In this document: positions 1-9,082 of the stretch, piece by piece
Position numbering within the stretch: the first letter of the stretch is position 1
How the letters are laid out: each line of letters begins with the position of its first letter
Origin: Nocardia araoensis NBRC 100135
Lineage (GTDB): Bacteria > Actinomycetota > Actinomycetes > Mycobacteriales > Mycobacteriaceae
Length of the DNA: 64,000 nt
Direction of reading: 5' to 3'
Assembly (NCBI RefSeq): GCF_000308435.1
Contig: NZ_BAFR01000203.1
Location: 1 to 64,000 of the forward strand
Program-made: the position numbers and the translations under genes
The notes under the pieces: model-generated
Databases searched by the model: none
Told to the model about the DNA's origin: nothing
What the model saw: only the letters and a program-made list of their open reading frames with translations

Positions 1-810
1 GCGCCCAACGGCACCGTGGACGCCAAGACGCGGATCGACTATCTGCGCTCGCACGCGGACAAAGCCGATGTCGAGGGGCTCGTGTTCCAGGAAGCACTCC
101 AGGCGGCCTCGCGGACCTGGGAGCTGACCAACGCCTTGAAGACCGCCGACGACGTGGCGAACCAGGCGAAGACGCAGGTCGAGGGCGCGGTCGGGAAATT
201 GGAGGCGGCGTTCGCCGGGCTCGGTGAGCCCGGTTCCGGCGTGCCTGCGGCCCCCACCACCCCTGCCGCCACCGCACCGGCCGCCGCGTCGGGGACCCCG
301 GTCGCCGCACCTTCGTCGCACCAATCGAGCCAGTCGCACCGATCGAGCCAGCTGATGTCCGGGCACAACGATTCGGGAACACACGGCACCTCGTCGAGCA
401 CGCCGCATCACGGCGGCCCGAGTTCCTCCGCGCCCACCGGCCCCATGCCGACCGGTGAGGTCGCGCAATGGATCGCCGAGGCGAAGCAGAAGCTCATCGC
501 GATGGGGTACGACCCGGCGGAGATCGACGAGCGGGCCATCGCCCTGATCATCGAGCACGAGTCCGCGGGCAATCCGTACGCGGAGAACCGCTGGGACAGC
601 AACTGGATGGCCGGGCATCCGTCGAAAGGTCTGATGCAGACCATCGACAGCACGTTCAACGCCTACAAGGCCCCCGGCCACGACGACGTCTGGAACCCGG
701 TGGACAACATCATCGCAGGCGTGCGGTACTCGATCGACCGCTACGGTTCGCTCGGCAACGTCCCCGGTGTCGCCGCCGTGAACTCGGGCGGCGCGTACCA
801 GGGTTACTGA
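1..810 (+). CDS. Lytic transglycosylase (SLT domain) protein, 5' end outside window
   Basis: The reading frame is open from base 1, so the true start probably lies upstream; a GTG at 16 is only a formal start. About 70 residues of Ala-rich helix come first, then a Pro/Ser/Thr/Ala/His-rich linker (about residues 75-145 from the GTG), then a C-terminal SLT-type transglycosylase domain. Visible motifs are EHESAGNP (probable catalytic Glu), GLMQTIDSTF and NIIAGVRYSIDRYG. Such enzymes cleave the glycan strand of peptidoglycan outside the membrane. The C-terminal placement after a long linker resembles actinobacterial and phage tail-type muralytic proteins, but no other phage gene is visible. No signal peptide can be judged because the N-terminus is missing. 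Confidence 0.75.
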   Translation, partial: APNGTVDAKTRIDYLRSHADKADVEGLVFQEALQAASRTWELTNALKTADDVANQAKTQVEGAVGKLEAAFAGLGEPGSGVPAAPTTPAATAPAAASGTPVAAPSSHQSSQSHRSSQLMSGHNDSGTHGTSSSTPHHGGPSSSAPTGPMPTGEVAQWIAEAKQKLIAMGYDPAEIDERAIALIIEHESAGNPYAENRWDSNWMAGHPSKGLMQTIDSTFNAYKAPGHDDVWNPVDNIIAGVRYSIDRYGSLGNVPGVAAVNSGGAYQGY

Positions 811-965
811 CCCGTTCACGGCCATGACCTGTGCCCGTCGAGCCGCCGCCGTGGGCCACCCGCCGCGCTCTCGCGCCCGGCCCCGTGCACGCAAGACCTC
901 GTTTCTGCTGGCCCAGATCCCGGCAGACGGACTATTAAGGAGGTACGGACGGCTCGACGCGAGGG

Positions 966-994
966 TGTGACGTACGCCCCGTAAAGTCGTCACA
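966..994. promoter_or_regulatory. Inverted repeat upstream of the thioesterase gene
   Basis: TGTGACG (966-972) and CGTCACA (988-994) form a perfect 7-bp inverted repeat with a 15-base spacer, about 50 bases before the thioesterase start. It could be an operator or an RNA hairpin. The spacing is too wide for a CRP site. Confidence 0.25.
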
Positions 995-1045
995 ACAGCA
1001 CCGCACGAAGAAAACGCGGCACACCGTGCAGCGCGAGGAGCACAA

Positions 1046-1831
1046 GTGTCACTCGATCAGCCACTCGCCCCGCTTCCCCAGGAGGGCATGGGCTTTGCTT
1101 CGGCGTGGCCCGTCCGGGCTGGCGATGTGGATCCCTACAACCGGTTGCGGTTCGACGCCGTCGCCCGCTACCTGCAAGATATCGCCTGGGAAAATCTGCA
1201 TTCGACGTTCTTCCATCGGACCGACCCGAACTGGATCGTCCGGCGCACGGTGATCGACGTGATCCGGCCGATTCTGTGGCCGGATGAGGTGCGCCTGCTG
1301 CGCTGGTGCTCGGCGATGTCCACCCGGTGGACCAACATGCGCGTGCGGATCACCAGCGGCAACGGCGGGCTGATCGAGACCGAGGGCTTCTGGATCAATA
1401 TCAGCGAGTCCACCGGCATGCCCGCGCGGATCAGCGACGATGGCCTCGCCTACCTCGCCCGTACGTCCACCGAGCACCGCTTGCGGTGGCGGCCCTACCT
1501 GACCGATGCCACACCGCCGGAGTCGGACACCGATTTACCGTTCCCGGTGCGCGCCACCGACATCGATCAGTACAACCACGTCAACAACGCCTGCTACTGG
1601 CAAGCGGTGGAACAGTTCCTGGTCGAATATCCGAAACTGCTCGCGGGTCCGCATCGCGCGGTGATCGAATACGTGGCGCCGGTACTGGCCCGCCAGCACG
1701 TCAGCGTGCGCAGCCGGTACGAACCCGGGGACCGGAGCGGCCAGCCGGTGCTGCGGCTGTGGTTCGTCGTCGGCGGGACCACCACGACGGTGGTCCGCAT
1801 CATGCCCCTGCCCGCCTCTCCGGGTATTTAG
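1046..1831 (+). CDS. Acyl-ACP thioesterase-like double hotdog protein
   Basis: 261 residues, starting at a GTG preceded by a good ribosome site (GCGAGGAG, about 6 bases upstream). Two hotdog halves are visible. The first half has RAGDVDPYNRLRFDAVARYL; the second has ATDIDQYNHVNNACYW, the Asp/His/Asn-Asn pattern of acyl-ACP and acyl-CoA thioesterases. Members release fatty acids from acyl carrier protein or CoA in the cytoplasm. The gene stands alone, with fprB converging from the right. The physiological acyl substrate cannot be read from the sequence. Confidence 0.8.
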   Translation: MSLDQPLAPLPQEGMGFASAWPVRAGDVDPYNRLRFDAVARYLQDIAWENLHSTFFHRTDPNWIVRRTVIDVIRPILWPDEVRLLRWCSAMSTRWTNMRVRITSGNGGLIETEGFWINISESTGMPARISDDGLAYLARTSTEHRLRWRPYLTDATPPESDTDLPFPVRATDIDQYNHVNNACYWQAVEQFLVEYPKLLAGPHRAVIEYVAPVLARQHVSVRSRYEPGDRSGQPVLRLWFVVGGTTTTVVRIMPLPASPGI

Positions 1832-2183
1832 GCCGTACCAGTCAGGTTGACGCGGGATTCGCGTTGAGGTCCTGCGTGGGGTGCCGCTCGGTTTTTGGGC
1901 GTACCCGGTGAGTTACCCATGTGCTTGCGAGACCAGTCGGCCGGTTCCGTTGAATCCGTTGCCGCTGGGGCGGCTGCGCGAGCGGTTCGCCGGTCCGCGC
2001 CCGCGGAGCGGCCGGTCCGGCCGAATGATCCGGCCGGTTGCTCGCCGAACCGGACCCGTGGCGGCTGCGTCGCTGCACGGTTGGCGCATCGTCGGGCGGG
2101 CTCCTGAGCAATCGCTCGGATCGTCGGCGATCAGCGAAGGGAGCCGGTCGGGTCGTGGGTGATCCGACCGGCGTCCTGGATCG
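1832..2183. other. Intergenic region between convergent genes, no gene supported
   Basis: 352 bases between the thioesterase stop and the fprB stop. Short open frames exist on both strands but are Arg/Pro-rich, lack ribosome sites and resemble no family. A CCGGCCG/CCGGCCGG inverted repeat near 2016-2038 could end transcription from either side. Confidence 0.6.
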
Positions 2184-3854
2184 TCAGCCGCGGGCGGCTT
2201 TGAGCAGGTCTTCGCGGGTGGTGAACTTGACCCGCGGGCGGCCTGCGGACTTGCCCGCGGACTTTTCCGCCTGGTCGATCGCCCGCCAGCCCGCACGGTC
2301 CACCAAGTCGGCCTGGCGCTCGGCGAGCAGCGCCTTCAGCGCGGCGCGGTCGGCCTGCGGAGCGGCGAGTTTGCCCGCGGTGAAGTCGGCGAGCAGCAAC
2401 TCCACCGTCTCCTCGGCGTCGGTCCGGTTGGAACCGATGACGCCGCGTGGTCCCCGCTTGATCCATCCGCTGACGTACACGCCGCTCAGCAGCGTCCCGT
2501 CGTCGCCGACGACCCGGCCGTGCTCGTTCGGCACGACGCCGCGCCGCTCGTCGAACGGCAGCTCGCCGATCCGCTCGCCGCGGTAGCCGATGGAGCGCAG
2601 CACCAGCGAGGTCTCGATGCTCTCGGTGCGGTCGGTCGGCCGCGCCACCAGCTGACCGTCTTCTTCGAACATCTCGTTGTGCACGATCTCGATGGACTCC
2701 ACCCGATCGGTGCCGGTGAGCGCGGCGGGCGAGGTCAGATAGCGGAACACGATCCGCTTGTTGCCCTCGGCCCTGCGACCGCCCGCGTACTCCTTGGCCA
2801 GGGTGTACTTCAACGCCAGCGACGGCTCGATCTCCGGGTCGTCCACGATCGCCTGGCTGGCGTGGTCGAGTTCCAGATCGGTCTCGTCCACGACGACATC
2901 CACGCCCTTCAGATGTGCGAGCGCGAGGAACTCCGGCGAGGTGTAGGCCGCCTGCAGCGGACCGCGCCTCCCGAGCACGACCACCTCGCGGATATTGCTC
3001 TTCCGCAGAGCGTCCAGCGCGTGATCGGCGATATCGGTCTTGGCGAGTTCGTCCGGATCGACGGTCAGCACGCGCGCCACGTCCAAGGCGACATTGCCGT
3101 TGCCGACGATCACCGCACGCTCGCCGGACAGGTCGAAGGTCCGGTCGGCGTAGTCGGGATGGCCGTTGTACCAGGCGACGAACTCGGTGGCGGAGTGGCT
3201 GCCCGGCAGGTCCTCGCCCGGGATGCCCATCCTGCGATCGCTGGAGGCGCCGACCGCGTAGATCACGGCGTGGTGGTGGCGCAGCAGTTCCTCGTGCGAG
3301 ATGTGCGTGCCCACTTCGACATTGAGGTAGTACTGCAGCGTCTCGCGGCGGAACGCGGACTCGAACATGCCCGAGACCGTCTTGGTGCCCGGATGGTCGG
3401 GCGCGACACCCGCCCGCACCAGACCCCACGGGGTGGGCAGCCGGTCGAACATCTCGACTTCCACGTCGGCCCTGCGGAGCAGTTCGTCGGCCGCGTAGCA
3501 GGCCGCGGGCCCGGCGCCGACGATCGCGACGCGCAGAGTGCCCAGCTCCTTCGGCGGACGCGAGGGCGTGACGATCGGATCGAAGTTCGATTCCAGCGGA
3601 TGCCGTTGGAAATAGGCGGCATTGATGTCGCGGAATCGCGCCAGCGACGCGGTCAGGTCGTCCTCGGAGAAGATGGCCTCCACCGGGCACGCGTCGACAC
3701 AGGCGCCGCAGTCGATACAGGTGTCGGGGTCGATGTAGAGCATCTCGGTCGTCGCGAACTCCGGCTGGTCCGGAGTGGGACGGATGCAGTCGACCGGGCA
3801 CTCGGAGACGCAGCTGGCGTCGTTGCAACAACGCTGCGTGATTACGTAGGCCAT
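2184..3854 (-). CDS. fprB: Ferredoxin--NADP+ reductase with N-terminal ferredoxin domain (FprB type)
   Basis: 556 residues from the ATG at 3854, chosen because GAGGAT lies at a proper distance and the protein then begins MAYVITQRCCND like mycobacterial FprB; the frame also stays open to 3932. The N-terminus is a 7Fe/8Fe ferredoxin with two Cys clusters (CCNDASCVSECP and CIDCGACVDACP). An adrenodoxin-reductase-type FAD/NADPH module follows: GAGPAACYAADELL for FAD, LPTPWGLVRAGVAPDH, and GNGNVALDVARVL for NADPH. It passes electrons between NADPH and iron-sulfur carriers in the cytosol. It is divergent from the sixA-like gene and probably monocistronic. Confidence 0.93.
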   Translation of the reverse strand: MAYVITQRCCNDASCVSECPVDCIRPTPDQPEFATTEMLYIDPDTCIDCGACVDACPVEAIFSEDDLTASLARFRDINAAYFQRHPLESNFDPIVTPSRPPKELGTLRVAIVGAGPAACYAADELLRRADVEVEMFDRLPTPWGLVRAGVAPDHPGTKTVSGMFESAFRRETLQYYLNVEVGTHISHEELLRHHHAVIYAVGASSDRRMGIPGEDLPGSHSATEFVAWYNGHPDYADRTFDLSGERAVIVGNGNVALDVARVLTVDPDELAKTDIADHALDALRKSNIREVVVLGRRGPLQAAYTSPEFLALAHLKGVDVVVDETDLELDHASQAIVDDPEIEPSLALKYTLAKEYAGGRRAEGNKRIVFRYLTSPAALTGTDRVESIEIVHNEMFEEDGQLVARPTDRTESIETSLVLRSIGYRGERIGELPFDERRGVVPNEHGRVVGDDGTLLSGVYVSGWIKRGPRGVIGSNRTDAEETVELLLADFTAGKLAAPQADRAALKALLAERQADLVDRAGWRAIDQAEKSAGKSAGRPRVKFTTREDLLKAARG

Positions 3855-4035
3855 ATTGTGCTGATCCTCGAAGAAGTACGTGGGCTGTGGCCACCCAGGG
3901 GTTGTGGTGGACAGATGAGCGGCGTCCGTCACGTCCGCCGCGAGGGTCGCCCACGGCGGCGCGTGATGTGATGCCGCTTTCAGTTTGCCTCGAGTGTGGT
4001 CGAGACCTCTCGCCCGGAGGGCTTACCGTATCTCC

Positions 4036-4527
4036 ATGGCGCGGACTCTGATCCTGATGCGGCACGGCAAGTCGGCCTACCCGGACGGCGTCGACGATCA
4101 CGAGCGACCGCTGGCGCCGCGGGGCAGGCGCGAGGCCGGACTCGCGGGCGAGTGGTTGCGCGCGACCCAGCCGCCGATCGACGCCGTGCGTTGCTCCACC
4201 GCCACGCGAACCAGGCAGACGCTGTCGGCCACCGGCGTCGAGGCGCCGGTCGTGTTCGAGCCCGGGATCTACGGGGCGGCGCCGGAGACGCTCATCGAGC
4301 TCGTCCGCCTCAGCGACGACGACGTGGCGACACTGCTGGTCGTCGGCCACGCGCCGGGCATGCCGTGGACGGCTTGGGAACTGGCGAGCAATCGCGACAG
4401 CGCCCCTGCGGTCGAACTCAGCCGGAAGTTCCCGACTTCAGCGCTCGCGGTACTGCGCTTCGACCGCGACTGGGCGGACGTCGATCCGGGTACCGGTGAG
4501 CTGGTGCGATTCCACATCCCGCGCTGA
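4036..4527 (+). CDS. SixA-type histidine phosphatase
   Basis: 163 residues from the ATG at 4036; upstream in-frame codons have no family similarity. The N-terminus ARTLILMRHGKSAYPD carries the RHG phosphohistidine motif of the histidine phosphatase superfamily. CSTATRTRQT supplies the conserved Arg, and VVGHAPGMP the second catalytic His. SixA-like proteins dephosphorylate phosphohistidine on phosphotransfer domains in enterobacteria; the substrate in actinobacteria is not established. The stop lies in an inverted repeat shared with the convergent small membrane-protein gene. Confidence 0.85.
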   Translation: MARTLILMRHGKSAYPDGVDDHERPLAPRGRREAGLAGEWLRATQPPIDAVRCSTATRTRQTLSATGVEAPVVFEPGIYGAAPETLIELVRLSDDDVATLLVVGHAPGMPWTAWELASNRDSAPAVELSRKFPTSALAVLRFDRDWADVDPGTGELVRFHIPR

Positions 4528-4557
4528 CCGCACGCGATTCGCCACGCGCGGTCAGCG
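4522..4557. terminator. Bidirectional terminator-like inverted repeat
   Basis: CGCTGACCGC (4522-4531) is exactly complementary to GCGGTCAGCG (4548-4557). It spans the stop codons of two convergent genes. There is no strong T-run, which is common in high-GC genomes. Confidence 0.5.
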
Positions 4558-4755
4558 CAGTAACCTGCCGCCGACCACGACGACCGCACCGAGCACGAGC
4601 AGCAGCGCGAACGCGGCGAGTCCCCCGAACAACCACCACACCACGCCGAGCGCGAGCGCGAACGGCGCGATCGCTATCGCGGTGATCACCGGGCTTTCCT
4701 TGACCGTCGCCCAGGCCGAACGAGCCCTGATCCGGTCGATGTCCTTTCCAGGCAT
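4552..4755 (-). CDS. Small two-helix membrane protein
   Basis: 67 residues from the ATG at 4755 (MPGKDIDRIRAR). A charged N-terminus is followed by two hydrophobic segments, about residues 24-42 and 45-62, ending GGRLLR. This looks like a conserved small inner-membrane protein of unknown function. It converges on the sixA-like gene and is divergent from the VOC gene. No family assignment is offered. Confidence 0.6.
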   Translation of the reverse strand: MPGKDIDRIRARSAWATVKESPVITAIAIAPFALALGVVWWLFGGLAAFALLLVLGAVVVVGGRLLR

Positions 4756-4813
4756 GTGCCCAGGGTAGGCCGGAAACGGGGACTTTGTCGGTGCACGGTG
4801 GAATGCTCGCCCG

Positions 4814-5185
4814 ATGGATTGGAAAATCGAGCTCGTCGCCATCCCGGTAACCGATGTCGACCGCGCCAAGGACTTCTACACCAAGATCGGCTTCAACGCC
4901 GACCACGACCACCGGGTCAACGAGAACCTGCGCTTCGTCCAGCTGACTCCGCCCGGCTCCGGCTGCTCGATCTGTCTGGGCGAGGGCATCACCGACGCGG
5001 CGCCGGGCAGCGTCCGCGGCATGCAGATGGTGGTCGCCAGCGCGGAGGACGCCTACCAGCAGTTGATCGCCGCCGGCGTGGACGCAACGCCGGTCGAGGA
5101 CCTCAGCTGGGGCCTGTTCACCTTCTTCGCCGATCCGGACGGCAACAAATGGGCGGTCCAGCAGCTGCCCGACTACAGCAGCTGA
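4814..5185 (+). CDS. VOC (glyoxalase/bleomycin-resistance fold) family protein
   Basis: 123 residues starting MDWKIELVAIPVTDVDRAKDF, the usual first beta-strand and helix of a VOC domain. The end, FTFFADPDGNKWAVQQLP, contains the typical DPDGN turn. VOC proteins are metal-dependent isomerases, dioxygenases or drug-binding proteins; which applies cannot be told. A strong hairpin follows the stop. Confidence 0.85.
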   Translation: MDWKIELVAIPVTDVDRAKDFYTKIGFNADHDHRVNENLRFVQLTPPGSGCSICLGEGITDAAPGSVRGMQMVVASAEDAYQQLIAAGVDATPVEDLSWGLFTFFADPDGNKWAVQQLPDYSS

Positions 5186-5202
5186 CCGACGCGCGTCCCT
5201 CG

Positions 5203-5230
5203 GCCGCCCGGAGCACCCCGCCCGGGCGGC
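5203..5230 (+). terminator. Terminator hairpin after the VOC gene
   Basis: GCCGCCCGG (5203-5211) and CCGGGCGGC (5222-5230) form a perfect 9-bp stem with a 10-base loop, 18 bases after the stop codon. There is no T-run. Confidence 0.55.
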
Positions 5231-5344
5231 GAGCGTTGCCGCGCGTTCGGCCACCGCGTCGTCGACCGGTTCGCCGGTGACGAGCGAATTCCCGTCAGGC
5301 CTGTCACGATCCTGAGGCAAATTTCCTCTCGTTTAGGTGGTCCT

Positions 5345-6229
5345 GTGAACATCGCCCGGGTCTCGCACCGGTTCGTCGAGGTCGACGGCGTGCGCGTCTT
5401 CTATCGAACGGCCGGACCGGCCGACGCCCCCACGCTGCTCCTGCTGCACGGCTTTCCGTCCGCTTCCCATCAGTTCCGCAGACTCATCGACGCCCTCGGC
5501 GACCGCTACCACGTCGTCGCGCCGGACTACCCCGGCTTCGGGCACACCGAGGCGCCCGCCGACTTCCACTACTCGTTCGACTCGCTCGCCGACGTCCTGG
5601 AAGGTTTCGTCGACGCGCTCGGCTCGACCCGGTTCGTCATGTACGTCTTCGACTTCGGCGGTCCGGTCGGCTTCCGGCTGGCCACCAGGCGACCGGAGCG
5701 CATCGCGGGCTTGGTGATCCAGAACGCCAACGCCTACACCGAGGGGCTGTCCGAACTCGCGCGTCAGACCGTCGCCAACCGGCCGGGCGTGCCCGGCGCC
5801 GAGGAGAACATCCGGCAGATCCTCACCTTGCCGGTGACCCAGAGCCAGTACCTGGGCGGCACCACCGATTCCGAGCTCGTCGCACCGGACGGCTGGGTGC
5901 TGGACCAGTACTTCCTGGACCGTCCCGAGCGGCAGCGGGCACAGATCGCGCTCGGCTTGGACTACCACTCCAACGTCGAGCTCTACCCCGAGTGGCAGCA
6001 CTGGCTGCGGACGTACCGTCCGCCCACGCTGATCGTCTGGGGACGCAACGACGCCTTCTTTCCCGAGCCGGGCGCACACGCCTATCTCCGCGACCTACCG
6101 GACGCCGATCTGCACGTCTTCGATACCGGGCATTTCGCGCTCGAGGAGTTCCTCCCGGAGATAGCCCCGCTGGTCGCCGACTTCGTCGACACCGTCGCGC
6201 GGCGGGGCGCGGAGCCGGTCACGCGGTGA
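5345..6229 (+). CDS. Alpha/beta hydrolase, epoxide hydrolase-like
   Basis: 294 residues. HGFPSASHQF (oxyanion-hole HGxP, residues 35-44) and a nucleophile elbow VFDFGGPVG give Asp103. WGRNDAFFP gives Asp236 and TGHFALE gives His263. An Asp-Asp-His triad with HGFP fits epoxide hydrolases and haloalkane dehalogenases rather than Ser esterases. The elbow is unusual: the family normally has a DWGGP-type sequence with Trp after the nucleophile, while here it is Phe. Substrate is unknown. It lies just upstream of the MerR operon but before that operon's own promoter. Confidence 0.82.
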   Translation: MNIARVSHRFVEVDGVRVFYRTAGPADAPTLLLLHGFPSASHQFRRLIDALGDRYHVVAPDYPGFGHTEAPADFHYSFDSLADVLEGFVDALGSTRFVMYVFDFGGPVGFRLATRRPERIAGLVIQNANAYTEGLSELARQTVANRPGVPGAEENIRQILTLPVTQSQYLGGTTDSELVAPDGWVLDQYFLDRPERQRAQIALGLDYHSNVELYPEWQHWLRTYRPPTLIVWGRNDAFFPEPGAHAYLRDLPDADLHVFDTGHFALEEFLPEIAPLVADFVDTVARRGAEPVTR

Positions 6230-6265
6230 TCTCGACGGCCGCGGGAAACAGCCGGAGAATTGGTC

Positions 6266-6296
6266 TTGCTTGGAGTGCACTCCAGGTGATTAGCGT
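6266..6296 (+). promoter_or_regulatory. MerR-type promoter with 19-bp spacer and palindromic operator
   Basis: TTGCTT (6266-6271) and TAGCGT (6291-6296) are separated by exactly 19 bases, the over-long spacer typical of MerR-controlled promoters. The perfect 14-bp palindrome TGGAGTGCACTCCA (6271-6284) sits in the spacer. It lies about 75 bases upstream of merR, so the regulator probably controls its own operon. Confidence 0.75.
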
Positions 6297-6326
6297 CGTC
6301 AGTGTTCAACGAGAAGGGCGAGTGCA

Positions 6327-6374
6327 GTGAGCGAGCGTCAGCGAGTGAACCGCGTCAGCGAGGTTCGGGCATGA
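6327..6374 (+). CDS. Leader ORF (SERSER-type element) coupled to merR
   Basis: A 15-codon ORF from GTG 6327, beginning VSERQR. Its TGA (6372-6374) overlaps the merR ATG as ATGA. GAAGGG lies about 9 bases before the GTG. GCGAGG near the 3' end of the ORF is 7 bases before the merR start and can serve as its ribosome site. Relative to the other copies the core carries one inserted base, which changes the frame, yet the overlapping stop/start is kept. Confidence 0.5.
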   Translation: MSERQRVNRVSEVRA

Positions 6375-6825
6375 GCGAAACCGCGTCTCCGGTGACCGCG
6401 AGCGACGACCGGGAGCTGCCGCGGTATTCGATCGGCGAGGTGTCCGAGCGTTCGGGCCTGAGCCGGGATACCTTGCGCTGGTACGAACGGATCGGGCTGA
6501 TGGACTACATCGGCCGGGACCACTCCGGCAAGCGCCGCTTCAGCGACCGGGATCTGGAATGGCTGGCGCTGATCGGGCGGCTGCGCACGACCGGCATGTC
6601 GGTGGCGGACATGGTTCGCTACGCCGAGCTGGTGCGAACGGGAGACGCCACACTCCCGCAACGGCTGGAGATGTTCCGGCACACCCGCGCCGAGGTACTC
6701 GCCAAGATCGATGAACTTCGTCAGACCGTGGCCGTGCTGGACTACAAGATCGCCCTGTACGAGGGCAAACTCGAGGCAGATCCGCAGGCCATGGTCACCG
6801 CGCACGACAGCGAAGGGATCAAGCT

Positions 6826-6829
<4 letters not shown>
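6371..6829 (+). CDS. MerR family transcriptional regulator
   Basis: 152 residues. The winged-helix N-terminus YSIGEVSERSGLSRDTLRWY (from about residue 19) continues to the wing region HSGKRRFSDRDLEWL. A long dimerisation helix follows (about 95-135), with a short effector tail. There is no cysteine anywhere, so it is not a thiol-coordinating metal sensor. Its stop overlaps the next gene's ATG (ATGA), giving translational coupling to the aldo-keto reductase it most likely regulates through the promoter at 6266-6296. Confidence 0.9.
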
Positions 6830-7836
<1,007 letters not shown>

Positions 7837-7862
7837 CCCACCCACGAGATCAGGAGACGCTC

Positions 7863-8156
7863 ATGCCGACGTTGACGCTCAACGTTCGATTCACCGCCAA
7901 GCCGGGTCGTGCGGCGGAGCTGAAGGATCTGCTGCAGGGCATGATCAAACCGACGCTCGCCGAGGAGGGCTGCGTCGGTTACGAGCTCTACCTGCATCCC
8001 ACCGACGAGAGCCGGATGGTGCTGCTGGAGGAGTGGGCCGATGAGGACGCCTTGGCGGCGCACTTCCAGACGCCGCACCTGAAGGCCTTGGCCACGGCGT
8101 TGCAGGACGTTCTGGTCGAACCGTTCCAGCTGCGACGGTTCATCGAGGTCGGGTGA
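7863..8156 (+). CDS. Putative quinol monooxygenase (ABM domain)
   Basis: 97 residues with the antibiotic-biosynthesis-monooxygenase dimeric alpha/beta barrel fold. The landmarks are NVRFTAKPGRAAELKDLL, GCVGYELYLHP, and EEWADEDALAAHFQTPHLK. These cofactor-free proteins oxidise quinols or related substrates. The gene is preceded by AGGAGACG, is the third gene of the merR operon, and is followed by a strong terminator. Confidence 0.85.
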   Translation: MPTLTLNVRFTAKPGRAAELKDLLQGMIKPTLAEEGCVGYELYLHPTDESRMVLLEEWADEDALAAHFQTPHLKALATALQDVLVEPFQLRRFIEVG

Positions 8157-8159
8157 GCG

Positions 8160-8200
8160 CTGTGGTGGTCCGGGCCGTGCACGGTCCCGGACCACCACAG
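8160..8200 (+). terminator. Strong terminator of the merR operon
   Basis: TGTGGTGGTCCGGG (8161-8174) pairs perfectly with CCCGGACCACCACA (8186-8199), extended by C8160/G8200. It begins 4 bases after the monooxygenase stop. Confidence 0.75.
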
Positions 8201-8287
8201 GCGGCGTCTTCGACCCCGGACCGAAGTCCGCTTATCCAGCCCGGCCCGTCTGCGCCGTTCACCTGCGGCGGCTAACATCCCACGAAT

Positions 8288-9082
8288 ATGAGCCCCGAAG
8301 CACCACGAGACCGCGTCTGGATCGACAAGCGGACGCCGACCGCGTTCCGCGCGCTGAACGGCGTCGCGAGCGAGGTCAGGGCCGCCGCGGCGGCGGTGGG
8401 GCTGGATCGCCGGATCATCGAACTGATCAACCTGCGCGTCTCCCAGATCAACGGCTGCGCGTACTGCCTCGACGTGCACTACCGGGCCGCCTTGGCGGCC
8501 GGGGCCACCGAGCAGGAGATCGCGGTGCTGCCGGGGTGGCGACGCGGCGGCACGTACACCCCGTTCGAGCAGGCCGTGCTCGCGATCGCGGAAGTGACCG
8601 CGACGCTTCCGGACGAGCGCGCCATCGAGCGTGAGTACGCTTCCGCTCGCCGGTATCTGACGGATGATCAGCTGTCGGTCGTCATCTGGGTGGCCACCAC
8701 GATCGGCGCGTTCAACCGGGTCTCGATTCTCAGCAGTCACCCGGTCCGCGCACGGAAGGAGAAGGGAACCATGACCGAATCGGCTTCGGAATCCAAGGTC
8801 GTCCGCAATGACGAGCGGCATCGCTACGAGGTGTTCTACGGCGGGGAGCAGGCCGGCTTCGCCGACTACGAGGAACGCGACGACGAGACGGTGTTCACGC
8901 ACACCGAGGTCGACGGCGCGTTCTCCGGGAAGGGCCTCGGCTCGGTCCTGGCCAAGAGCGCGATCGAGGACGTCATCGAGCGGGGACGGGTGATCCGCCC
9001 GGTGTGCCCGTTCATCAAGGCGTACCTGGACAAGCACCCCGACTACGACAAGCACGTGATCGGCAAAGGCGTCGATCGGTGA
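8288..9082 (+). CDS. Fusion: carboxymuconolactone decarboxylase/AhpD-like domain + GNAT-like domain
   Basis: 264 residues in one uninterrupted frame. Residues 1-155 are a CMD/AhpD domain with the CxxCxxxH redox site GCAYCLDVHY (Cys57, Cys60, His64), typical of peroxidase-like proteins. Residues 162-264 are a compact GNAT-like acetyltransferase of the YjdJ type (FSGKGLGSVLAKSAIED, CPFIKAYLDKHPDY). The junction holds an excellent internal ribosome site (AAGGAGAAGG) followed by ATG at 8771 (Met162), so the GNAT part may also be made alone. The two domains are normally separate genes. The stop overlaps the pirin start (GTGA). Confidence 0.85.
   Translation: MSPEAPRDRVWIDKRTPTAFRALNGVASEVRAAAAAVGLDRRIIELINLRVSQINGCAYCLDVHYRAALAAGATEQEIAVLPGWRRGGTYTPFEQAVLAIAEVTATLPDERAIEREYASARRYLTDDQLSVVIWVATTIGAFNRVSILSSHPVRARKEKGTMTESASESKVVRNDERHRYEVFYGGEQAGFADYEERDDETVFTHTEVDGAFSGKGLGSVLAKSAIEDVIERGRVIRPVCPFIKAYLDKHPDYDKHVIGKGVDR
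8761..8773 (+). promoter_or_regulatory. Internal ribosome site and start inside the CMD-GNAT fusion
   Basis: GGAGAAGG ends about 6 bases before an in-frame ATG at 8771. This is the strongest Shine-Dalgarno sequence in the neighbourhood and is placed exactly where a separate GNAT gene would begin. Confidence 0.6.

Noticed and set aside
1..810. A prophage, because of the phage-tail-like transglycosylase.
   Set aside because: No capsid, portal, integrase or attachment site is visible and neighbouring genes are chromosomal.
966..994. CRP-like TGTGA...TCACA pair.
   Set aside because: The half-sites are much farther apart than in a CRP site; kept only as an inverted repeat.
1842..2296. Short frames between the thioesterase and fprB.
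   Set aside because: Arg/Pro/Ser-rich, no ribosome site, overlapping in all frames.
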